32,527 nucleotides of DNA from Oscillospiraceae bacterium. GTDB taxonomy: Bacteria; Bacillota_A; Clostridia; Oscillospirales; Oscillospiraceae. The notes beneath the pieces are model-generated. The model had not been told where the DNA came from and searched no databases. It worked only from the letters and a program-made list of their open reading frames with translations. Made by a program: the position numbers and the translations under genes. Every line of letters starts with the position of its first letter. The stretch's first letter is position 1. The stretch spans positions 1 to 32,527 of the forward strand of contig JAFZOC010000176.1 of assembly GCA_017550765.1 (NCBI GenBank). The letters run 5' to 3'. Of the stretch, positions 26,812 to 32,527 are shown one piece after another.

Positions 26812-27939
26812 TTATCCCTTCTCAAAGGTCTCTGCGACCTCGACCAACAGGTCGCGGATCGGCAGATGCTGGGGGCAGACCCGCTCACAGCGGCCGCAGC
26901 GGATACAGTCGCTGGCTTTGCCATGGCCCGCGGTGAGCTCCTTCCGGTAGCGTTCCTCCTGGCCCCAGCTGTGGAAGACCCGCTTCATGTTCATGGCGGC
27001 GAAGATGTCCGGGATCAGGATCTGCCTGGGGCAGCCGTCCACACAGTAACGACAGTTGGTGCAGGGGATGCTCTTCTCCTCCAGGATGAGCTCCCGCACC
27101 CGCGCCACAGCCGTCTGTTCCTTATCGTCCAGGGGCCTGAACTGCCCCATCGTGATGGTGTTCTCCTCGACTTGAGCCATATCGCTCATGCCGGAGAGCA
27201 CAGTGCAGACCTGAGGGAAGCCCGCGGCGAAGCGGAGGGCATAGCTCGCGTTGCTGCCCCCTCCCAGGGCGTCCAGGACCGCCTGCGCACGATCCGGGAG
27301 CTCTACCAGGGTCCCGCCCTTCACCGGCTCCATGATCAGCACAGGCTTGCCATAGCGCTCCAGGACCTCGTACACCGCACGGCTCTGTACCCTGGGGTTC
27401 TCGAAGTCCAGATAGTTGAACTGGATCTGGACGACCTCGATCTCGGGGTAGGTATCCAGGATCTTGGCCAAAGTCTCGGGGCTGTCGTGGAAAGAGATGC
27501 CCACATGGCGGACTTTTCCCTCCGCCTTCAGCGCGAAGGCCGTCTCGTAGGCACGGCAGGCTTTGAAGTGCTCGAAATTCTCTCTGTTCTGGGCGTGCAT
27601 CAGGTAGAAGTCGAAATGGTCCACGCCGCAGGCGTCCAGCTGTTCCTGGAAGAGCGGGCGGATATCCGCCTCGGTCTTGAAGAAATTGCCGGTGAGCTTG
27701 TTCGTGAGCAGGTAGCTGCTGCGGGGATAGCGGCTGGTGAGGCATGCGCGGATCGCCGTCTCGCTCTTGCCGCGGATGTAGCCGTGGGCCGTGTCGAAAT
27801 AGTTGAAGCCACGGGCCAGGAACAGGTCCACCATGTGCCCAAACTGCTCCAGATCCACCTCTTCGCCCAGCATGGGCAGGCGCATGCATCCGAAAGCAAA
27901 ATTGCCGTGGATCTCGGGGAAAAACTTGTTCTGTTCCAT
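26812..27939 (-). CDS. Aldo/keto reductase with C-terminal 4Fe-4S ferredoxin motifs
   Basis: A 375-residue oxidoreductase. Residues 1 to about 270: aldo/keto reductase barrel with GCMRLPML, GFNYFDTAHGYIRGKSE (Asp and Tyr of the tetrad), YLLTNKL (Lys), FDFYLMHAQN (His) and VRHVGISFHD. Residues about 290-360: two cysteine clusters, CTNCRYCVDGCP and CIRCGRCERVCPQHLP, each fit for a 4Fe-4S centre. This combined form is common in anaerobic Clostridia. The substrate cannot be told. It lies 46 bases downstream of the aminotransferase and is probably co-transcribed. Confidence 0.92.
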   Translation of the reverse strand: MEQNKFFPEIHGNFAFGCMRLPMLGEEVDLEQFGHMVDLFLARGFNYFDTAHGYIRGKSETAIRACLTSRYPRSSYLLTNKLTGNFFKTEADIRPLFQEQLDACGVDHFDFYLMHAQNRENFEHFKACRAYETAFALKAEGKVRHVGISFHDSPETLAKILDTYPEIEVVQIQFNYLDFENPRVQSRAVYEVLERYGKPVLIMEPVKGGTLVELPDRAQAVLDALGGGSNASYALRFAAGFPQVCTVLSGMSDMAQVEENTITMGQFRPLDDKEQTAVARVRELILEEKSIPCTNCRYCVDGCPRQILIPDIFAAMNMKRVFHSWGQEERYRKELTAGHGKASDCIRCGRCERVCPQHLPIRDLLVEVAETFEKG

Positions 27940-27985
27940 GTGCGTCCTCCTTTTTCGTCGCTCCTCGTCCTGTCTCGTCTGTCGT

Positions 27986-29155
27986 CTATTTTCTTGCTTT
28001 GATCTTCTCGTCGATCTTCGCGAGCCGCTCCAGGGCGGCCTGCAGGGTCTCGTCCCGCTTGGCGAAGTGCAGGCGGATCAGATGCTGCACCGGCTCACGG
28101 AAGAAGCTGGATCCCGGCACCGCGCCAACGCCCACGTCCCGCGCCAGGACCTCGCAGAACTCCAGGTCGGAGCGGAAGCCGTAGCGGGAGATGTCCAGGA
28201 GCACATAGTAAGCCCCCTGGGGGACGTTGTGCTCGATGCCGATGTCATCCAGGCCCTTGAGCAGGAGATCCCGCTTGTGGGTATAGAGCGCGCGGAGCTC
28301 ATCGTAATATTCCTGGCCAAAATGCAGAGCGGGGACCACGGCCTCCTGCAGCGGGGCCGCCGCGCCCACGGTCAGGAAGTCGTGGACCTTCTTCGCCCGC
28401 TCGGCGATGGGCTCCGGGGCGATGATATAGCCCAGGCGCCAGCCTGTGATCGACTAGGTCTTCGAGAGGGACGAGCAGGAGATCGTCCTCTCCCACATGC
28501 CGGGGAGCGTGGCGAAGTAGGTGTGTTCATAGGGCGCATAGACGATGTGCTCATAGACCTCGTCTGTGATCACATAGGCGTCGTATCGCGCGGCCAGATC
28601 CGCGATGATCTCCAGCTCGTCCCGGCGGAAGACCTTGCCGCTGGGGTTGGAGGGATCGCAGAGGATCAGCGCCTTGGGGTGCTGGCGGAAGGCCTCCTCC
28701 AGCTCTTCGAGCTTGAACTCGAAGGTGGGCGGATGGAGCGGCACGTAGATCGGCTCCGCTCCGGAGAGGATCACGTCCGCGCTGTAGTTCTCATAGAAGG
28801 GCGAGAAGATGATGAGCTTATCGCCCGGGTCCGTGACGGTCATCACCGCGGCCATCATCGCCTCGGTGCTGCCGCAGGTGACCACGATCTCCCGGTCGGG
28901 ATCGATGGTGCGTCCCATGAAGCGGCTCTGTTTCTGGGCGATGCCCTCGCGCAATGGCTGAGCGCCCCAGGTGATGGAATACTGGTCGAAGCCCTCATGG
29001 GCGACCTGTTCCAGGCGGCGGCGGATCGCCTCCGGCGGATCGAAGTCCGGGAAGCCCTGGGAGAGATTGATCGCGCCGTACTTGTTGGATACCCGCGTCA
29101 TCCGCCGGATCACGGAATCGGTGAAGCCCGCTGTGCGGGAAGAGAGTTGTTTCAT
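27986..29155 (-). pseudogene. PLP-dependent class I/II aminotransferase interrupted by an amber codon
   Basis: A 390-codon frame: INLSQGFPDFDPPEAIRRRL, YSITWGAQPLREGIA, EIVVTCGSTEAMMAAVMTV, LCDPSNPSGKVF, YVITDEVYEHI and the PLP lysine in CSSLSKT. The next codon is TAG (28454-28456), where relatives have Tyr or Phe; then SITGWRLGYIIAPEP continues in the same frame to the end. So a single base change (TAC or TAT to TAG) stops translation just after the catalytic lysine. The rest is undamaged, suggesting a recent mutation or a read error. A consensus promoter lies upstream. Confidence 0.88.
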
Positions 29156-29187
29156 ATCTGCTCCTCTTTTTCGTAGTGTCGTAGTAA

Positions 29188-29217
29188 AGTATACGAGCCT
29201 GATGCCATCCGTGTCAA
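29188..29217 (-). promoter_or_regulatory. Aminotransferase promoter
   Basis: On the minus strand TTGACA (29212-29217), 18 bases, TATACT (29188-29193). Confidence 0.8.
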
Positions 29218-29298
29218 GTGGATCTTCTGCGCGAAAGGCCGCGCCTCTGTCCGACGGCGCGAGCTTTCTTTCGGCTGATCCCCCTCTGCCGCCGGCGT

Positions 29299-30195
29299 TC
29301 AGCGCATCCCGAGCGCAGCCCGCAGTTCCGCCCGGGTGGGGATCGACGGCGCGGCTCCCGGACGCGTGACCGCGATCGCCGCGGCCCTGGACGCCAGGGC
29401 AAGGGCTTGGGCAGCGTCTCTATCCTGCAGGTAGGCCGCGAGAAAGAAGCCGGTAAAGGTGTCCCCCGCGCCCGTGGTATCCACCGGGACGACCCGGAAC
29501 GCGCTCTGCCGGTGCATGCCGCTCCGGTCGCAGCAGATCGAGCCTTTTTCTCCGAGGGTCAGCACCAGGACCGTGTCGGGGAAGAACTCCTCCAGGCGCG
29601 CCAAAAGGCGCTCCGGCCGGTCCGGCGCTTCCCCTGTGGAATGCGCCGCCTCTCCCTCGTTCAGGATCAGCAGGTCGATGTGCTCCGCCGGGAGCTGCTT
29701 GAGCGCGTCCTCCATGGGCGACGGGTTCAGCGCCACGATCATCCCGCGCTCTTTTGCCAGGGCGATGATATCCGCCAGAGAAGAGATCTCGTTCTGGACC
29801 AGGAGCAGATCGCCGGGGGCGAAACGGGCGAGCACCTCTTCCGCCTGTGCGCGGTCCACGGTCCGGTTGGCGCCGCCATAGAGCAGGATGCAGTTGTCCC
29901 CGTCCGGGACGTTCTGGATGATCGCGTGCCCCGTCGGGCACGCCGCACGGCGCACGCAGCTGACGTCTACGCCAGCGTCTCTGAGCTCATCCAGCAGGAA
30001 GTCCCCGTCCAGGCCGACGGCGCCGGCCATATGGACCTCCATCCCGGCCCGTGCCAGAGCGATCGCCTGGTTCAGGCCCTTCCCGCCGCTGAAACGCTGG
30101 AGCGCTCCCGCCGCCAGGGTCTCCCCCCGGGAGACGAAATGCGGGACCTGATACACATAGTCGATGTTCAGCGAGCCGTAGCAGAGCGCTCTCAT
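29299..30195 (-). CDS. rbsK: Ribokinase (PfkB family)
   Basis: A 298-residue sugar kinase that makes ribose 5-phosphate. PfkB features: GSLNIDYVYQVPHFV near the start, FSGGKGLNQAIALARAG (first signature), ALNPSPMEDA, LILNEGEAA and VDTTGAGDTFTGFFLAA (second signature with catalytic Asp). The ATG overlaps the nucleoside hydrolase stop by 4 bases. Pairing implies that ribose freed from nucleosides by the hydrolase is phosphorylated here and enters the pentose phosphate pathway. Confidence 0.88.
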   Translation of the reverse strand: MRALCYGSLNIDYVYQVPHFVSRGETLAAGALQRFSGGKGLNQAIALARAGMEVHMAGAVGLDGDFLLDELRDAGVDVSCVRRAACPTGHAIIQNVPDGDNCILLYGGANRTVDRAQAEEVLARFAPGDLLLVQNEISSLADIIALAKERGMIVALNPSPMEDALKQLPAEHIDLLILNEGEAAHSTGEAPDRPERLLARLEEFFPDTVLVLTLGEKGSICCDRSGMHRQSAFRVVPVDTTGAGDTFTGFFLAAYLQDRDAAQALALASRAAAIAVTRPGAAPSIPTRAELRAALGMR

Positions 30196-31142
30196 CGTGC
30201 CGCCCCCCTCGCCGGATACCTGGCCAGCCCCTCCTCGACGATGTCCCAGAAACGCTCCACGTCGATGTCCACCGCCACGTCAGCCGTGTGCGGCAGATGC
30301 AGATAGTCGAACATGTCGCAGTTGGTCCGGCCGTAGGACTGGCTGCTGCGCAGTTCGATCTGGACGTTGGCTGCTTTCGTGGTCAGGAGCGCCGGATCGA
30401 TCAGCGAGGCGATCGTCACCGGGTCGTGCAAGGGACCGCCTTCCCAGCCGAAGATCTCCTTCTGGGTCCGGCAGAAGTGGGCCATCAGCGCCACGAAGAG
30501 CTCCGAGGCACATGTGCCCAGGCGCTCCATCCTCGCAACGATCTGCGGGTAGCACAGGACCTTCCGCGTCACGTCCAGGCCCACCATCGTGATCGGGCGG
30601 CCGGAACTGAAGCAGATCTGCGCCGCCTCCGCATCCGCCAGGATGTTGAACTCCGCCGCCGGCGTCACGTTCCCGTTGCCGACGGCGCCGCCCATGAGCA
30701 CGATCCGCCGGATCTTCTCCGCGATCTTCGGCTCCAGGCGCAGCGCCATGGCCAAGTTGGTCATAGGCCCGGTGGTGACGACGGTGATGTCCCCTTCGGA
30801 GCGCAGGAGCGTATCGATCAGATACAGGACCGCGTGCTGCGTCTCCAGTCTCTTCGTGAGTTTCGGGAACACCGGACCGTCCAGACCCGTGCTGCCGTGG
30901 ATGTCCCCTGCGACGATCTTCTCCCGCACCAGCGGTCGCCCGCAGCCGGCATAGACCGGCACGTCCTTCCCGATCCACTGGAGCACGTTCCGGGCGTTCC
31001 GCTGGGTGTTCTCCAGGGTCTGGTTCCCGGCGACGACGGTGACGCCCAAAAGCTCCAGACCGGGGTCGCCCGCAGCCAGCATGATCGCCACGGCGTCGTC
31101 ATGACCAGGGTCGCAGTCCAGGATGATCCTTTTCTTCTCCAT
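30192..31142 (-). CDS. Inosine-uridine preferring nucleoside hydrolase
   Basis: A 316-residue enzyme splitting ribonucleosides into base and ribose. The calcium-binding signature DCDPGHDDAVAIMLA is at residues 9-23. Others are GVTVVAGNQTLENTQRNA, DIHGSTGLDGP, VTTGPMTNLAMAL, IVLMGGAVGNGNVTPAAEFN and PLHDPVTIASLIDP (catalytic-site Asp region). Exact substrate range is not readable. AAGGAGG precedes ATG 31142, and a sigma-A promoter lies 30 bases further up. First gene of a two-gene salvage operon with the ribokinase. Confidence 0.92.
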   Translation of the reverse strand: MEKKRIILDCDPGHDDAVAIMLAAGDPGLELLGVTVVAGNQTLENTQRNARNVLQWIGKDVPVYAGCGRPLVREKIVAGDIHGSTGLDGPVFPKLTKRLETQHAVLYLIDTLLRSEGDITVVTTGPMTNLAMALRLEPKIAEKIRRIVLMGGAVGNGNVTPAAEFNILADAEAAQICFSSGRPITMVGLDVTRKVLCYPQIVARMERLGTCASELFVALMAHFCRTQKEIFGWEGGPLHDPVTIASLIDPALLTTKAANVQIELRSSQSYGRTNCDMFDYLHLPHTADVAVDIDVERFWDIVEEGLARYPARGAAR

Positions 31143-31171
31143 CTCGCAGCGCCTCCTTTTCCTCTGTCCCC

Positions 31172-31200
31172 ACTATACCACAGCGAAAGCTCCGGGGCAA
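31172..31200 (-). promoter_or_regulatory. Nucleoside salvage operon promoter
   Basis: On the minus strand TTGCCC (31195-31200), 17 bases, TATAGT (31172-31177). Confidence 0.75.
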
Positions 31201-31275
31201 GCTCCGCCGGATCGGACGGTCCATGCGACACAGAACATATCGCATAAAGACATACAGGTAGGTCTTGGCATGAAG

Positions 31276-31303
31276 AACGGAGAGAGCATGTGCTCTCTCC
31301 GTT
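31276..31303 (-). terminator. Terminator after obgE
   Basis: A 13-bp perfect inverted repeat AACGGAGAGAGCA/TGCTCTCTCCGTT with a minimal loop lies 16 bases past the obgE stop. The T-run is short on the minus strand (TTCTTC), while CTGTTTT follows on the plus strand. Confidence 0.6.
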
Positions 31304-31319
31304 CTGTTTTCGCAGGGTC

Positions 31320-32527
31320 TCAGTCCTGATATTCGAACATCAGGTCGTACATGCTGACGGTGTCGCCGTTCTGTACGCCCATCTCCTCCATCCGCTTGAA
31401 GACGCCGGCTTCCCGCAGGATGCGGTCGAAAAACATGCGGCTCTCGTAGTCGGAGAAGTTGACCGTAGCCACCAGACGCTGGAGCCAGGGGCCCTCCACC
31501 ACCCACATGTCGTCGAAGTGGGTGATCTCCAGGTCTTCCGAGGTGTCGAAGCTGGGCTCGGGCGGGACGTAGTCCGGCTCATAGCGCTGGACCGGCGGCA
31601 GCTCCGCCAGACGGCGGGCGCACTCCGAGACCAGCTGGCGTGTGCCCTCGTGGGTCACGGCGCTCATCTCCATCAGCTCGAAGCCCAGGGCCTCCACATG
31701 CCGGCGCAGGCGCTCCACATTGCCGCGGTCCTCGCCCAGCAGATCGCACTTGTTGGCCACCACGATCTGGGGCCGCTGTGCCAGTTCCGGGCTGTACTCC
31801 CGCAGTTCCGCGCTGATCGCGTCGAAGTCCTCCACGGGGTCGCGCCCCTCGCTGCCGGAGACGTCCACCAGATGGACCAGGAGCCTGCAGCGGTCGATGT
31901 GCCGGAGGAAGTCATGGCCCAATCCGGCTCCCTCGGAAGCTCCCTCGATGATGCCGGGGATATCCGCCAGGACGAAGGAGCGCCCCTCGTCCACGAAGAC
32001 CACGCCCAGGTTGGGGAAGAGCGTGGTGAAGTGGTAGTTGGCGATCTTGGGATGGGCCTTGCTGACCACGGACAGGAGCGTGGATTTGCCCACGTTGGGG
32101 AAGCCCACCAGCCCCACGTCCGCCAGCAGCTTCAGCTCCAGGGTGATGTCATGGCTCTCGCCCGGGAGGCCGGGCTTGGCAAAGCGCGGGACCTGCCGGG
32201 TGGGCGTGGCGAAGTGCAGGTTGCCCCAGCCGCCCCGGCCGCCCCTGGCCGCGACCCAGTCCGCGCCGTCGGACATGTCGTGCATGATCGCGCCGGTAGC
32301 GGTATCCCGGATCAGCGTGCCCCGGGGGACTTTGATCCGCAGAGTCTCGCCGTCTTTGCCGTAGCAGCGCTTCCCCATGCCGTTCTGGCCGTTTCCCGCC
32401 ACATACTTGCGCTTGTAGCGGAAGTCCATCAAGGTGGACATATCGTCGTCCACCACGAAGACGATATCGCCGCCGCGGCCGCCGTCGCCCCCGTCGGGCC
32501 CGCCCGCCGCGATGTATTTTTCCCGAT
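31320..32527 (-). CDS. obgE: GTPase Obg, 5' end beyond the window
   Basis: A partial frame of 402 residues, cut at the window end; about 20 N-terminal residues are missing, since the frame opens with REKYIAAGGPDGGDGGRGG of the Obg fold. GTPase motifs: GFPNVGKSTLLS, the HFTTLFPNLG switch, DIPGIIEGA, NKCDLL and MSAVTHEG. The C-terminal OCT domain (DMWVVEGPWLQRLVATVNF, then GVQNGDTVSMYDLMFEYQD) is the long form found in Firmicutes. Obg acts in 50S ribosome assembly and, in Bacillus, is needed for sporulation start. No damage seen. Confidence 0.95.
   Translation of the reverse strand, partial: REKYIAAGGPDGGDGGRGGDIVFVVDDDMSTLMDFRYKRKYVAGNGQNGMGKRCYGKDGETLRIKVPRGTLIRDTATGAIMHDMSDGADWVAARGGRGGWGNLHFATPTRQVPRFAKPGLPGESHDITLELKLLADVGLVGFPNVGKSTLLSVVSKAHPKIANYHFTTLFPNLGVVFVDEGRSFVLADIPGIIEGASEGAGLGHDFLRHIDRCRLLVHLVDVSGSEGRDPVEDFDAISAELREYSPELAQRPQIVVANKCDLLGEDRGNVERLRRHVEALGFELMEMSAVTHEGTRQLVSECARRLAELPPVQRYEPDYVPPEPSFDTSEDLEITHFDDMWVVEGPWLQRLVATVNFSDYESRMFFDRILREAGVFKRMEEMGVQNGDTVSMYDLMFEYQD

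Noticed and set aside
28454..28456. TAG read as pyrrolysine
   Set aside because: One isolated TAG at a position normally Tyr or Phe, and no pyl genes in the window; a point mutation or read error is simpler.

Overview
The window looks like the right-hand part of a prophage in a spore-forming, GC-rich Clostridia (Firmicutes) chromosome, followed by about 8 kb of host genes. The host call rests on strong AGGAGG ribosome sites, consensus sigma-A promoters, an Obg protein of the long Gram-positive type, and a spore-coat manganese-catalase-like gene (cotJC family) cut at the prophage edge. I see no tRNA, rRNA or CRISPR array.

Layout. Positions 1-7743 hold the HK97-type head and packaging genes on the minus strand: HNH nuclease, small and large terminase, portal, prohead protease, major capsid, connector, head closure and a probable tail terminator that stops abruptly at the window edge. 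The portal carries an extra C-terminal toxin-like domain and is followed, overlapping, by a small CPCC-type cysteine protein and a terminator. Positions 7694-18394 are the early/middle minus-strand operon: an ArpU/RinA-like late activator, an HUH-type Rep with a dyad-rich upstream region, DUF3102, PcfJ- and PcfK-like proteins, a triple-HTH protein, and many very small proteins. Three near-identical plus-strand promoters fire against this operon at 14.28, 15.83 and 16.67 kb. The first drives a short self-terminating transcript and the other two drive small plus-strand genes.

Positions 18395-21081 are the lysogeny switch: divergent consensus promoters, a Cro-like protein to the left, and to the right a LexA/CI-type repressor co-oriented with a DEDDh exonuclease-BRCT protein and an unknown cysteine-rich protein. 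That pair is probably made in the lysogen. Positions 21097-23156 hold two toxin-antitoxin loci: a three-gene HigB-HigA-SecB-like set (toxin-antitoxin-chaperone) with its own promoter, operator and terminator, and a HicA-HicB pair whose paired operators lie between hicA and the integrase. A large serine recombinase (23191-24636) ends the prophage. The next codons are those of cotJC from its conserved GGPDGEL motif onward, so the element has split that sporulation gene.

The host part (24659-32527) holds the cotJC 3' part, a MATE transporter, an aldo/keto reductase with ferredoxin motifs, a PLP aminotransferase with one in-frame amber codon, a ribokinase plus nucleoside hydrolase operon, and partial obgE. 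The left half of the prophage (tail, lysis, attL and the cotJC 5' part) is outside the window. All family calls come from reading the sequence; no database search was run.
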